64,000 bases of DNA from CBDFGE01 sp965247055 (GCA_965247055.1 CBDFGE010000006.1:558001-622000); one strand, 5' to 3'; positions 16,402 to 26,087 are shown, counted from the stretch's first letter. A program made the numbers and translations. The notes: generated by a model from the letters alone, not told the origin.

Positions 16402-17427
16402 CTACCAGGTCAGGACGATCTTCCCAAAGTTGTCCCGGTTGATCATGGCGCGGTGGGCCTCCTGGACACGCTCGAAGGGGAACGTCTGGTGGACGACAGG
16501 CCTAAGCTGGCCCGTCTCGACGAACTTCAGCACATCCTGGAGGTAGCCGTTGCTCCCCATGTACGAGGACAGGAAGGAGAGGTGCCGCCTCATGAACGCG
16601 TACAGGTCGAAGCCCCATCGGTCTCCGCCGGTGCGGCCGCAGTTGACCACCCGCCCACCGGGCGCCATGGCTTCAAGGGTCTCCTCGAGGATGTGGCCCC
16701 CCACGCTATCGATGGCCACGTCGACACCCAGTCCACCCGTCTGCCGGGTCACCTCCAAGGGCCAGCCGGGCCTGGTATAGTCTACGGCGCCCTTGGCCCC
16801 CAGTCCGAGGGCTTTCCCCCGTTTGACCTCGGTGCTGGCCGTCGCGATAACCCGCGCGCCGAACAGACTGGCGATCTGAATGGCAGCGATGCCCACGCCG
16901 CTCCCCGCGGCGTTAACCAGGACCCACTCGCCCGGCTGGACCCTGGCCTTCTCCACCAGCATCCTCCAGGCGGTGATGAACACCAGAGGGATGGAGGCTC
17001 CTTCCTCGAAGTTCAGGCCCTCCGGCATCCGGACCAGGTTGACCGCCGGTATGCGCATCAGCTCGGAGTAACCTCCGTCGACACCCACTCCCAGAAGCTT
17101 GTACTCGGGGCAGTCGGCATGCTGTCCCCGCTGGCACTGGTAGCACTGCCGGCAGCTGATGCCCGGGGCCACCAGGACCCGGGCCCCGATGGTGTACCCG
17201 TTTACCCCAGGTCCGAGGGCCTCCACGACCCCGGCCACATCGCTCCCCATGATTCGCGGCCCGCCGAAGCGCCGGTTGGTGGGGTCCGTGGTGGCCCACA
17301 CATCCAGATGGTTCATGGCGCAAGCCTTCACCCGCAGCAACGCCTCACCGGGCGCTGGCTCGAAGTCCGCTACCTCCTGAATGGCCAGGGCCTCTACGCC
17401 CCCCGATTCATACACTATGGCGCGCAT
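16402..17427 (-). CDS. Zinc-type medium-chain alcohol dehydrogenase / quinone-oxidoreductase family
   Basis: The 341-residue MDR protein has an N-terminal GroES-like domain and an NAD(P)-binding Rossmann domain (NAAGSGVGIAAIQIASLFGARVIATAS near residue 170). The structural zinc set is present as CRQCYQCQRGQHADC. The usual catalytic zinc Cys region reads ACAMNHLDVWA, the variant found in many uncharacterised MDRs, so the substrate cannot be predicted. The frame extends to 17529, but ATG 17427 follows GGAGGT and starts exactly where the family does (MRAIVYESGG). A promoter at 17453-17481 supports this start. Confidence 0.87.
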   Translation of the reverse strand: MRAIVYESGGVEALAIQEVADFEPAPGEALLRVKACAMNHLDVWATTDPTNRRFGGPRIMGSDVAGVVEALGPGVNGYTIGARVLVAPGISCRQCYQCQRGQHADCPEYKLLGVGVDGGYSELMRIPAVNLVRMPEGLNFEEGASIPLVFITAWRMLVEKARVQPGEWVLVNAAGSGVGIAAIQIASLFGARVIATASTEVKRGKALGLGAKGAVDYTRPGWPLEVTRQTGGLGVDVAIDSVGGHILEETLEAMAPGGRVVNCGRTGGDRWGFDLYAFMRRHLSFLSSYMGSNGYLQDVLKFVETGQLRPVVHQTFPFERVQEAHRAMINRDNFGKIVLTW

Positions 17428-17452
17428 TTCATACCTCCACTCCGTTTGTACC

Positions 17453-17481
17453 AATATTCTACCAACTCCCACCTTTGTCAA
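17453..17481 (-). promoter_or_regulatory. Promoter for the zinc-type dehydrogenase
   Basis: On the minus strand TTGACA (17481-17476), a 17-bp spacer and AATATT (17458-17453), 25 bp before the start codon. Confidence 0.6.
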
Positions 17482-17534
17482 GCGGGCCGACCTGGAGCCC
17501 GCCTCGGCCCCATCGTCCGCGCGACCCATCTACC

Positions 17535-17563
17535 TTGACAAAAGGGAGACCCGTGTACAGAAT
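17535..17563 (+). promoter_or_regulatory. Possible promoter for the DHA3-type MFS gene
   Basis: TTGACA at 17535-17540, a 17-bp spacer and CAGAAT at 17558-17563. The -35 is perfect and the -10 is weak. It lies about 50 bp before the chosen start. Confidence 0.5.
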
Positions 17564-17611
17564 GGTCTGCCGGTCCCGCCGCCGAGCAAAGGGGCCGGTG
17601 ATACCAGCACG

Positions 17612-18892
17612 ATGCGGGTCGATATGGGTGAACGGGGCAACGGCCATCGAGGGCGGTTACCTCACCTGGCAACCTTCGATTCCTGGGCGAAGTACCGTGA
17701 TTACCGGCTCCTTTGGATCGGTAACTTCTGTGCCAACAACGCCCAGTGGCTCCAGCTGCTCACTGTGGGCTGGCTGGTGCGGGACCTGACCATCGGCTCC
17801 GGGTCCTCCGCTCTGCTGGTGATAACCGCGGGGGGACTCTCCACACTACCCGTGCTGATAGTCGGTCCCTGGGCTGGCGTTCTGGGGGACCGGGTGGACC
17901 GGCGTAAGTTGGTGATGACGACCCAAATGCTCATGGCTGTCATCGCCGGCACCTTCGCCCTGTTGGAGGGAACCGGCCGCATCCAGGAGCCATGGCAGGT
18001 CTACCTCTACGTGCTGGCGGCCGGCACTCTCCGTACCATCACGATGCCGATGCAGCAGGCGCTGATAGCCGGTACGGTGCCCCGCGAGTCGCTGATCAAG
18101 GCTTATGCCACCAACGTGCTGACCATCCCTGGTACCCGGGCCATCGGCCCCTTCGTGGGTGGGGTGCTCATCGCAACCCTGGGATTCACCTGGAACTTTG
18201 CCATTGAGGCGGTCCTGTACATGACGGTGGTCCTCGCACTGCTGCCCATGAAGACTCCCTACAGCCAGCGGCCTACCGCTGGGCGGGATTCGCCCCTGGC
18301 CAACATGAAAGAGGGCATCCTCTACGTCTGGAGGGACCAGAGGGTCATTTTCAACCTGATGGCGCTGGCCCTGATACCCAACGTCCTTCTGCATCCGGTC
18401 TGGTTCCTGCTGCCCATATTCACCGCAGACGTGCTCCACAAAGGCGCCGATTTCGGGGGGTACCTCCTCGCCGCGACGGGTTTCGGGGGCCTGCTCGCCG
18501 CCGTTGTCATAGCATCTGTGGGATTTATATTCAAAAAGGGGATGGTATGCCTGGTTACTGCGGCCATAAGCTCTATCTGCGTTATCCTGTTCGCCCAGTC
18601 CCAGTGGCTGGTCCCATCCTTCGTCATGATAGGTCTGATGGCCTTCTCCCAGGCCTACTTCCGCACCACCAACGGGGCCCTCATACAACTCCTCGCTCCA
18701 GACGCCCTGAGGGGCAGAATCACCAGCCTCAATAACTACGGGCAAGGGTTCGTCCCAATCTCCAGTCTGCTCATCGGGCTGTTCGCCTGGAACACCGGCG
18801 CCCCGATAGCCGCGACGGCGGTAGGGATCGGGGGGCTGGGCCTATCCGCTCTTTTCCTCCTCACCTCTCGAAAGCTACGGCATCTGGAATAG
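17612..18892 (+). CDS. DHA3-type MFS exporter
   Basis: The 426-residue protein has about twelve membrane segments. It carries the EntS/DHA3-like features YRDYRLLWIGNFCANNAQWLQ at the first helix, GVLGDRVDRRKLV in the 2-3 loop and APDALRGRITSLNNYG near the end. The group mostly exports siderophores, macrolides or similar compounds; no substrate is implied here. The frame is open back to 17381, but that part overlaps the divergent dehydrogenase promoter. ATG 17612 (or 17624) precedes the conserved start. No strong ribosome site distinguishes them. A related MFS gene lies at 40724. Confidence 0.85.
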   Translation: MRVDMGERGNGHRGRLPHLATFDSWAKYRDYRLLWIGNFCANNAQWLQLLTVGWLVRDLTIGSGSSALLVITAGGLSTLPVLIVGPWAGVLGDRVDRRKLVMTTQMLMAVIAGTFALLEGTGRIQEPWQVYLYVLAAGTLRTITMPMQQALIAGTVPRESLIKAYATNVLTIPGTRAIGPFVGGVLIATLGFTWNFAIEAVLYMTVVLALLPMKTPYSQRPTAGRDSPLANMKEGILYVWRDQRVIFNLMALALIPNVLLHPVWFLLPIFTADVLHKGADFGGYLLAATGFGGLLAAVVIASVGFIFKKGMVCLVTAAISSICVILFAQSQWLVPSFVMIGLMAFSQAYFRTTNGALIQLLAPDALRGRITSLNNYGQGFVPISSLLIGLFAWNTGAPIAATAVGIGGLGLSALFLLTSRKLRHLE

Positions 18893-19006
18893 CATGGGCC
18901 GTCCCAGGCAGCGACGCCCCCTTGCCAGCAGCCCACGATTCCGGTAAAGTATCCACGACCCCCGTGACCAGAATCCCTGGTCTTTATCATTGTTCGGGAG
19001 GTTGCT

Positions 19007-21349
19007 ATGACCACGGGCACCATTGGTTCCAGGATCAAGCGGCGCGAGGACCCCAAACTCATCACCGGGCGCGGCACCTACGTCGACGACATCAAGCTGG
19101 TGGGCATGCACCACGCCGTGATAGTGAGGAGCCCCCACGCCCATGCCAGAATACGAAACATAGACGTCTCCAGAGCCAAGAGCCATCCGGGGGTGGTGGC
19201 CGTGTACACGGGAGCGGACCTGCAACAGGACCTCGGCTCCCTCATCGTAGCCTGGCTCCTGCCCGACATAAAACAGACTGCACGCCCCCCCATGGCTTAT
19301 GAGACGGTGCGGTTTGCGGGTGAGGCCGTAGCCGTTGTGGTGGCGACCGACCCCGCCACGGCAGTAGATGCCGCCGGTAAGGTCGACGTGGACTACGAGC
19401 CCTTGCCCATGGTGGTGGACGCCGAGAAGACCACCGAGGCCGGTGCACCACAGATTCACGAGAACGCTCCCAACAACATCGCCTGGGAATGGGAAGTGGG
19501 CGGTGGGGACATCGAGGCGGCTGTGAGAGAGGCCGAAGTGAGGGTCAGCCAACGGATTATCCAGCAGCGGCTCATTCCCAACGCCATCGAACCCCGAGGG
19601 GTGGTGGCCGACTACAACTCGGGGACCAACCATCTGACCATCTGGACATCCACCCAGGTGCCGCACCTGGTGAGGCTGGCTCTGGCCCTGGCTACGGGAC
19701 ACCCGGAGCACCAGCTGCGGGTCGTCGCTCCCGATGTGGGCGGTGGCTTTGGCAGCAAGATATGTCCCTACGTCGAGGAAATCATCGTCGCGATCGTGGC
19801 CAAGCGGCTGGGGAGACCAGTCAAGTGGATCGAGACCCGCCAGGAGAACTACATCGCCACCAACCATGGCCGGGACCACGTGCAGGACGTGGAGATTATA
19901 GGCAACAGGGACGGCACTATCACTGGCCTCAGGGCTACGGTCTACGCCAATATGGGGGCCCACCTCTCTTTCTTCGCCCCCCTTATACCAACGTATCTCT
20001 TCGGCCTGATGTTCGTTGGTCCGTATAACACCCCCAACATCTATGGTAAAGTCCACGGCACCTTTACGAACACAACGCCGGTGGACGCCTACCGGGGCGC
20101 CGGCCGTCCCGAGGCGACGTTCTTGATAGAGCGACTCGTGGACATTTTCGCACTGGAGATTGGTATGGACCCCGCCGAGGTGCGCCGCAAGAATCTCATC
20201 CCGCCCTTCGACAACGGCCACGCGATCGCCACTGGTGTGTCCTATGATACCGGCAACTACGAGGCGGCTTTCAACAGGGCGCTGGAGATGGCGGGTTACG
20301 AGAGCTTCCGCCCGGAGCAGGAGCGGGCCCGAAGTGAGGGCCGCTACCTGGGGATCGGCCTCGCCACCTACGTAGAGATCTGTGGGGCGGCACCTTCCGC
20401 GATCGCCACAACCCTCGGGCTTCAGTACGGGGCCTGGGAAACTGCCATGGTCCGGGTCCATCCCACCGGCAAGGTGACGGTATATACCGGCAGCTCTTCC
20501 CACGGCCAGGGGCATGAGACCACGTTCGCCCAGCTTGCGTCCTCGGAGCTTGGGATACCGATGGAGGACGTGGAGGTAGTCCACGGTGACACCGCCCAGC
20601 TTCAATTCGCCGTCGGCACCTTCGGCAGCAGGAGCGCGGCGGTAGGCGGCACAGCCATCCACCAGACCATTAGCAAGATCAAGGACAAGGCCAGGAGGCT
20701 GACGGCCCATCTACTGGAGGCCGCCGAAGCCGATATAGTCTATGAGGAAGGTAAGATGTTCGTTCGGGGTGCGCCGGCCAACGCCAAGACCTTCCAGGAA
20801 ATCGCCCTGGCAACCCACATGGCCAGCAGCCTCCCCGAGGGAATGGAACCCGGGCTGGAGGCCCTGAGCTACTTCGATCCCCCGAATTTCACCTGGCCCT
20901 TCGGCACCCACGTGTGCGTGGTCGAGGTAGACCCCGACACGGGGGAGGTGAAGATTCTACGATACGTTGCGGTGGATGACGTGGGCAACATCATCAACCC
21001 CACGATAGTTGACGGCATGGTGCACGGTGGCATAGCCCAGGGCGTCGGGCAGGCCCTCCAGGAGGAGGCCATCTACGACGAAAGCGGCCAGCTCCTCACC
21101 GGCTCGATGATGGACTACGCATTGCCCACCGCCGATGTCCTGCCGTCCTTCCAGGTGGATCGTACTGTCACTCCCTCCACGGCGAACCCACTGGGTATCA
21201 AAGGGGCCGGAGAGACGGGCACCATCGCCGCCTCCGCTGCCGTGATAAACGCCGTGGTGGATGCCCTGTCTCCCTTTGGCGTAAAGCACATAGACATGCC
21301 CGTCAAGCCCGAAAAGGTCTGGCGCGCCATCCGGGCGGCGAGAGGATAG
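19007..21349 (+). CDS. CoxL-like molybdenum hydroxylase large subunit (xanthine/CO dehydrogenase family)
   Basis: The 780-residue catalytic subunit binds the molybdopterin-cytosine-dinucleotide cofactor. Landmarks are GRGTYVDDIKLVGMHHA at the start, DVGGGFGSK near 244, DAYRGAGRPEAT near 361, SSSHGQGHETTFAQ near 500 and KGAGETGT near 730. The active-site loop reads AYRGAGR, the form II / aldehyde-xanthine type, not the VAYRCSFR loop of true form I CO dehydrogenase. CO oxidation is therefore unlikely and the substrate is open. The FAD and 2Fe-2S subunits (CoxM, CoxS) are absent beside it. CoxD and CoxE homologues follow without a gap. ATG 19007 follows GGGAGG. Confidence 0.88.
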   Translation: MTTGTIGSRIKRREDPKLITGRGTYVDDIKLVGMHHAVIVRSPHAHARIRNIDVSRAKSHPGVVAVYTGADLQQDLGSLIVAWLLPDIKQTARPPMAYETVRFAGEAVAVVVATDPATAVDAAGKVDVDYEPLPMVVDAEKTTEAGAPQIHENAPNNIAWEWEVGGGDIEAAVREAEVRVSQRIIQQRLIPNAIEPRGVVADYNSGTNHLTIWTSTQVPHLVRLALALATGHPEHQLRVVAPDVGGGFGSKICPYVEEIIVAIVAKRLGRPVKWIETRQENYIATNHGRDHVQDVEIIGNRDGTITGLRATVYANMGAHLSFFAPLIPTYLFGLMFVGPYNTPNIYGKVHGTFTNTTPVDAYRGAGRPEATFLIERLVDIFALEIGMDPAEVRRKNLIPPFDNGHAIATGVSYDTGNYEAAFNRALEMAGYESFRPEQERARSEGRYLGIGLATYVEICGAAPSAIATTLGLQYGAWETAMVRVHPTGKVTVYTGSSSHGQGHETTFAQLASSELGIPMEDVEVVHGDTAQLQFAVGTFGSRSAAVGGTAIHQTISKIKDKARRLTAHLLEAAEADIVYEEGKMFVRGAPANAKTFQEIALATHMASSLPEGMEPGLEALSYFDPPNFTWPFGTHVCVVEVDPDTGEVKILRYVAVDDVGNIINPTIVDGMVHGGIAQGVGQALQEEAIYDESGQLLTGSMMDYALPTADVLPSFQVDRTVTPSTANPLGIKGAGETGTIAASAAVINAVVDALSPFGVKHIDMPVKPEKVWRAIRAARG

Positions 21350-22228
21350 ATGGCCTTCGGTTCCATCCAGGAGGTCTTGGACAGGCTCGAGGGAGAGCGA
21401 TACATAGGCGATGCCTCCATTGCCACGTCGGTGTACCTGGCCATAGGGCTGGGCCGGCCGCTACTAATCGAAGGGCGTGCCGGCGTGGGCAAGACAGAGG
21501 TGGCCAGCACGCTGGCCCGAATTCTGGACACGAACCTCATCCGGCTCCAGTGTTACGAGGGCCTGGACGTCAACACAGCCCTCTACGAGTGGAACTATCC
21601 CAAGCAGCTCCTCCGGATCAAGCTGGACGAGAACGCCCCCGGGGACACCCTCGAGAGGGAGCGGGAGATCTTCAGCGAAGCCTTCCTGCTCAAGCGCCCA
21701 CTGCTGGCGGCCCTCACCCAGAAGGATCGGGCCCCGGTGCTCCTCATCGACGAGGTGGACCGGGCGGACGAGGAGTTCGAGGCCTTCCTCCTGGAGGTCC
21801 TATCCGAGCACCAGATAACTATCCCCGAGATCGGGACCATCGTGGCCGAGCACGTGCCCGCGGTGGTCCTGACCTCAAACCGCTCCCGGGACCTGTCCGA
21901 TGCGCTCAGGCGGCGCTGCCTCTACCTGTGGATCGACTACCCCAGCTTTGAGAAGGAGCTTGCCATCGTCCTGGCCAAGGTGCCTGGAGTCTCCGAGTCC
22001 CTGGCCCGACAGCTCTGCCGTTTCCTCCAGGAGGCCAGGGTCACAGGTCTGTCGAAGGTGCCCGGCGTGTCCGAGACCCTGGACTGGGCCCAAGCCCTCA
22101 TGATGCTCCAGCACGACCACCTGGACCGGGACACGGTGGCGCAGACCCTGGGGTGTCTGGTAAAGGATGCGGAGGACCTGCAGCGCCTTCAAGGCCCCGC
22201 CCTGGAGGAGCTCCTGAGCAGGGTTTAG
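21350..22228 (+). CDS. MoxR-type AAA+ ATPase, CoxD-like
   Basis: The 292-residue MoxR AAA+ ATPase has Walker A GRAGVGKTE near residue 40 and Walker B VLLIDEVDRADEEFEAFLLEVLSEHQ, with sensor region VVLTSNRSRDLSDALRRRC. In the CO dehydrogenase locus, CoxD works with the VWA protein CoxE as a chaperone that matures the Mo-containing active site. The ATG directly abuts the stop codon of the CoxL-like gene, and a VWA gene follows after 6 bp. The same role for this hydroxylase is therefore the natural inference. Confidence 0.88.
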   Translation: MAFGSIQEVLDRLEGERYIGDASIATSVYLAIGLGRPLLIEGRAGVGKTEVASTLARILDTNLIRLQCYEGLDVNTALYEWNYPKQLLRIKLDENAPGDTLEREREIFSEAFLLKRPLLAALTQKDRAPVLLIDEVDRADEEFEAFLLEVLSEHQITIPEIGTIVAEHVPAVVLTSNRSRDLSDALRRRCLYLWIDYPSFEKELAIVLAKVPGVSESLARQLCRFLQEARVTGLSKVPGVSETLDWAQALMMLQHDHLDRDTVAQTLGCLVKDAEDLQRLQGPALEELLSRV

Positions 22229-22234
22229 CTAGTC

Positions 22235-23383
22235 TTGCAGTACCGCGACGATTCCCCTAGTCCCACCGACGTGGTCACCCACCTGGTCCGATTCTGCCGG
22301 TCGCTGAGGGAGCATGGTCTTCTGGCCGGCCCGGCGGAGGCGGCTGATGCCGGGCGCTCGCTGGCGATGGTGGACATCCTGGACAGGGAGCAGTTCTACT
22401 GGACCCTACGGACGGTCCTCATCTCCAGGCTGGACGAGGTTCCCGCCTTCGACCGGTGCTTCCGTCGGTTCTGGGAGCTCCACGGTCTCCAGCGTACAGC
22501 GCCCAGAGGCCCCAGGCCCGAGCCACGGACGGGGACTCTGCGTCCAAGGCCACTCGCCGGTGAGGCACCGGCCGACGAGGTGCCAGGCGAGGTGCAGCTA
22601 CCCAGGGTACAGATCGTGCGCACCGGCGCCAGCCCGGTACAGGTAGTGGCCCGGCGTGACCTCACGGCGCTCCAGGGAGAGGAACTGGCGGCGATGTCGC
22701 GAATAGCCGCCCGCGTGATGCGCGCCCTCCCCTCGCGCCCCGGCCGGCGCAGGCGCCGCCACCGGCGCAAAGGGCTGGTGGACCTACGGGGCGCCCTTCG
22801 CCTTAGCCTACCCCATGGGGGGGACATCGTCACTCTCCCACGGCGCCGGCGGGTACCACGAGTCCCCCGGGTCCTGGTGCTACTGGACGTGAGCGGATCC
22901 ATGGACCGCCACGCTGGACTGCTCCTGCAGCTCGCCTATACCCTGGCCAAGCGGGCGGGGCGCGTGGAGACCTTCATGTTCAGCACCTCCCTGACCAGGG
23001 TGACCCGTCATCTGAAGGCACCCTCCTTTTCCGAGATGCTCCGGCAGATCGCAGGCCACGTGCTTCACTGGTCTGGAGGCACCCGTATAGGCGAATGTCT
23101 GGCGACGCTCAACCGGGAGTATCCCCGGCTGCTCGACCGGGACACGTCGGTGTTCCTCCTCAGCGACGGATGGGAAACTGGAGCCCCCGAGGACCTGGCC
23201 CGGGAGCTTGCCCGACTCAAGAGGAGGGTGGGTCGCCTCATCTGGCTAAACCCCCTCCTGAGGACCCCCGACTACCAGCCCCTGACCCAGGGCCTACAGG
23301 CGGCACGCCCCTACGTCGATACCTTTGCCTCGGCCCTCGACCTGGAGCAACTGGGGCGGCTGCCACGCCTGCTGGAGAGGTAA
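22235..23383 (+). CDS. CoxE-like VWA-domain protein
   Basis: The 382-residue protein has an N-terminal helical part, an Arg-rich linker around residues 150-185 (RPGRRRRRHRRKG) and a C-terminal von Willebrand A domain with the MIDAS motif LLDVSGSMDRH near residue 215 and FLLSDGWETG near 308. This is the CoxE layout, partner of the MoxR ATPase upstream. TTG 22235 is taken as start. It is 6 bp after the CoxD stop, gives the full N-terminal domain, and has no better alternative, though its ribosome site is weak. Confidence 0.82.
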   Translation: MQYRDDSPSPTDVVTHLVRFCRSLREHGLLAGPAEAADAGRSLAMVDILDREQFYWTLRTVLISRLDEVPAFDRCFRRFWELHGLQRTAPRGPRPEPRTGTLRPRPLAGEAPADEVPGEVQLPRVQIVRTGASPVQVVARRDLTALQGEELAAMSRIAARVMRALPSRPGRRRRRHRRKGLVDLRGALRLSLPHGGDIVTLPRRRRVPRVPRVLVLLDVSGSMDRHAGLLLQLAYTLAKRAGRVETFMFSTSLTRVTRHLKAPSFSEMLRQIAGHVLHWSGGTRIGECLATLNREYPRLLDRDTSVFLLSDGWETGAPEDLARELARLKRRVGRLIWLNPLLRTPDYQPLTQGLQAARPYVDTFASALDLEQLGRLPRLLER

Positions 23384-23490
23384 CGTGACCGGCGAGTTGC
23401 GCCCCATCTGTTTTTGGAGTAAAGTTATCCGGACCGCAGAAGGCAAAACCAGAACCATCGTGCCGGTCCCAAGGGACCAAAAGGAGGAGA

Positions 23491-24831
23491 ATGGTGGCTG
23501 AAACAATACGAGAAGCGTACATACGGAAGAACCCCCGGTCGGCAGAGCTGTATCCCAGGTTCAGGGAGGTGTTCCCGGACGGGGTGAGCCACGAGGGACG
23601 AGTCGGAGACCCCTTCCCCATCACCATCGCCCGGGGCGAGGGCCCGCGGATCTGGGATGTGGACGGCAACGAGTACATTGACTTTGGGCTGGGCTCGGCG
23701 TCGCTGCTGCTGGGGCACGCCCATCCGGCGGTGGTGGAGGCGCTGGTCAAGGCAGCTCCCGGAGGTTCCCACTACGGCCACTCCATAGAGACGGAGTTGG
23801 AGTGGGGCGAGCGGGTGTGTAACCTGATCCCCTCCGTGGACAAGGTGCGCTTCGTGGGATCGGGGGCCGAGGCTACCATGCTTGCCATGCGCGTGGCCAG
23901 GGCCTACACCGGCAAAGAGAAGATCGTCCGGTGGGAGGCCCACTACCACGGCTGGCACGACTACGCCATGCCCGGAATGGCGGCTCCTTACGACGTCCCC
24001 GCCTCCATCGGCATCCCCAAGGGCACCTTAGATTCGATTATCGTCCTGCCACCCAACCTGGACACCCTGGAGCGCATCCTGGCCAGCGACAACAACATCG
24101 CCGGCGTCATCACCGAAGGCTCCGGAGCCTCGTACGGGACCGTCCCCCTGAAGCCCGGCTTCGTGGAGGGCGTACGGAAGCTGACAAAGCAGTATGGTGT
24201 AGTGATGATCCTGGACGAGGTCATCACGGGCTTCCGCTGGAGCCCCGGGGGTCTTCAGCACAAGCTGGGAATAGACCCGGACATCTGCTCCCTGGCCAAG
24301 ATACTGACGGGCGGGATGCCCGGGGGCGCCGTAGCCGGGCATGACGAGTTCATGCAGGTGATGGCCCGTACCGGCGACCCCCAGAGGGACCGTTATCAGC
24401 GGGTCTACCACGGTGGCACCTTTAACGCCAACCCCTATTGCGCCGCCACCGGCAATGCCGCCCTGGAGATCGTGGCCAAGGGAGAGATACAGGACACCGC
24501 CGACAGGATGGCTGAGCGCCTCCGCCATGGACTCAGGGATATCGTGCAGCGGCGTGAGGTGGCGGCCACCGTCTACGGAGACGCCTCCACCTTCCACGTT
24601 TACTTCGGTGCCAGGTCCCTAGAAGGGCTGGACGCCAACACACTTAAGGACGTCCCCCAGAAGACCATCGACGCGTTCCAGCACGCCCTTCAAGCGCGAG
24701 GCGTGTACCTGATGTCCCGCTGCAGCGGAGTCCTCTCTGGCGTCCATACCGAGGCGGACATCGACCAGAGCCTCGAGGCCTTCGACGGGGCAATAGCGGC
24801 GATGGTGGAGGAGGGCCTGCTAACCTACTGA
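23491..24831 (+). CDS. Class III PLP aminotransferase, glutamate-1-semialdehyde-aminomutase-like
   Basis: The 446-residue PLP enzyme of the HemL-like branch has GLGSASLLLGHAHPAVVEAL near residue 70, GSGAEATMLAMRVARAYTG near 130 and ILDEVITGFRW near 240. The PLP lysine is in SLAKILTGGMPGGAVAG near 270. True HemL usually has GKIIGGGLPVGA at the lysine and is slightly shorter. A housekeeping tetrapyrrole role is therefore possible, but a paralogue acting on another amino-ketone or beta-amino acid is equally likely. ATG 23491 follows AGGAGGAG. A strong terminator follows the gene. Confidence 0.8.
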   Translation: MVAETIREAYIRKNPRSAELYPRFREVFPDGVSHEGRVGDPFPITIARGEGPRIWDVDGNEYIDFGLGSASLLLGHAHPAVVEALVKAAPGGSHYGHSIETELEWGERVCNLIPSVDKVRFVGSGAEATMLAMRVARAYTGKEKIVRWEAHYHGWHDYAMPGMAAPYDVPASIGIPKGTLDSIIVLPPNLDTLERILASDNNIAGVITEGSGASYGTVPLKPGFVEGVRKLTKQYGVVMILDEVITGFRWSPGGLQHKLGIDPDICSLAKILTGGMPGGAVAGHDEFMQVMARTGDPQRDRYQRVYHGGTFNANPYCAATGNAALEIVAKGEIQDTADRMAERLRHGLRDIVQRREVAATVYGDASTFHVYFGARSLEGLDANTLKDVPQKTIDAFQHALQARGVYLMSRCSGVLSGVHTEADIDQSLEAFDGAIAAMVEEGLLTY

Positions 24832-24859
24832 CGCACCATCGGTAAAGACGCCCATCGTA

Positions 24860-24897
24860 AAAGGGGGGCCGGGCAGGTATCTGCCCGGCCCCCCTTT
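24860..24897 (+). terminator. Strong hairpin terminator, probably bidirectional
   Basis: A perfect 17-bp stem (AAAGGGGGGCCGGGCAG with its complement) closes on the 4-base loop GTAT. The plus-strand side ends in TTTACTTTAT and the minus-strand side in a short T-run. It lies between the convergent aminotransferase and thiolase genes and can serve both. Confidence 0.93.
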
Positions 24898-24941
24898 ACT
24901 TTATCGGCAGCATGCGCAACGCCCGGGCCTCGCCTCCACCC

Positions 24942-26087
24942 TCATCTCTTCAGAATATGGACGGTGGACACGTCACCGGCGCCGGAGCAGTGGGCAAGCC
25001 CCACCCTTGGGTCCTTCACCTGGCGCGGGCCCGCCTCCCCTCGGAGCTGGGTCACTATCTCGTGGATCATCCTGATCCCGGAGGCCCCGAAGGGATGGCC
25101 CATGGCGAGCAGGCCGCCATCGGTGTTGGTGGGAATATCGCCACCGATCTCGGTACGGCCCGCCAGGCTGGCGGTCCAGCCCTGTCCCTTGGGAACGATG
25201 CCCAGGGCTTCCAGCTGTTGTATCTCGCCGATAGTGGCGGCGTCGTGGACCTGGACTACGTCGATGTCCTCCGGTCCCAGGCCGGCCATGTCGTAGGCCT
25301 GCTGGGCTGCCTCCTCGCCCCTGTAGGGGTTCATGGCGGGATGGTCAGAGCCCCGGGGAGTGTAAGTGCCGGAGGTCAGCGACGCGCCAGCCACCGTCAC
25401 CCAGCGCCCGTTGTGGGGAGCATACCGCTTCACGGCCTCACCGGCGCACAGCACCGCCGCCGAGGCCCCCTCGCTGGTCGGGCAGCACTGGTACAGGGTC
25501 AGTGGATCGGCAATGGGGCGGGACTCCAGTACCTCGGCAAGGGTGAAGGTCTTGTTGTACTGGGCGTGGGGGTTGAGGGAGGCGTTGTGGTGCGCTTTTA
25601 CCGAAACCTGGGCGATGGCCTCGATGGGAGCCCCGTACTCCTCCATGTAGCGGCGGGCCCGCAGGGCGTATCCCGCCATCATGTGGTCGGCCCCGATCCA
25701 GCGATCCGGGCTGTCCTCGGCGGTCACGGTGACGGGACCCCTGGGCACCTTCTCCGCCCCAAAGGCGAGCGCGACGTCGTAAAGGCCGGTGGCGATGCCC
25801 CAGTAGGCCTGCCAGAACGCGGTGGACCCGCTGGAGCAGGCGTTCTCCACGTTGATGATGGGTACACCGGTGAGGCCCAGCTCCCGCAAGGTGGCCTCTC
25901 CCAGGGACATCCCCTGGTAGTAGACGTGCCCAAAATAGGCGATCTGAACATCCTTCCAGCGTACCGCCGCATCCTTCAGGGACTCCACCACCGCTTCCCT
26001 GGCCAGCTCCGGCATGTCTTTGCCGGGATAACGACCGAAGGGGTGAAGGCCCACCCCCAGGACGACGACCTCTCTCTCTGGCTTCAC
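24942..26087 (-). CDS. Thiolase family protein (SCP-x-like acetyl-CoA acetyltransferase)
   Basis: The 381-residue thiolase-fold protein keeps the acylated nucleophile C84 in NVENACSSGST and the C-terminal block GHPFGASGIRM. A His in VQVHDAATIGE and a late Cys in AHCSGAG match the usual active-site set, so real acyl-CoA thiolysis or condensation is possible. GTG 26087 lies 9 bp after GAGGAGGGG. A DUF35 zinc-ribbon gene ends 70 bp upstream, and such pairs commonly form a complex. Compare the Cys-less thiolase-like protein at 31245. Confidence 0.87.
   Translation of the reverse strand: MKPEREVVVLGVGLHPFGRYPGKDMPELAREAVVESLKDAAVRWKDVQIAYFGHVYYQGMSLGEATLRELGLTGVPIINVENACSSGSTAFWQAYWGIATGLYDVALAFGAEKVPRGPVTVTAEDSPDRWIGADHMMAGYALRARRYMEEYGAPIEAIAQVSVKAHHNASLNPHAQYNKTFTLAEVLESRPIADPLTLYQCCPTSEGASAAVLCAGEAVKRYAPHNGRWVTVAGASLTSGTYTPRGSDHPAMNPYRGEEAAQQAYDMAGLGPEDIDVVQVHDAATIGEIQQLEALGIVPKGQGWTASLAGRTEIGGDIPTNTDGGLLAMGHPFGASGIRMIHEIVTQLRGEAGPRQVKDPRVGLAHCSGAGDVSTVHILKR

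Noticed and set aside
18875..20710. Minus-strand 611-codon ORF opposite the CoxL-like gene
   Set aside because: It lies wholly antisense to the well-supported molybdenum hydroxylase; long antisense frames are expected at this GC content.
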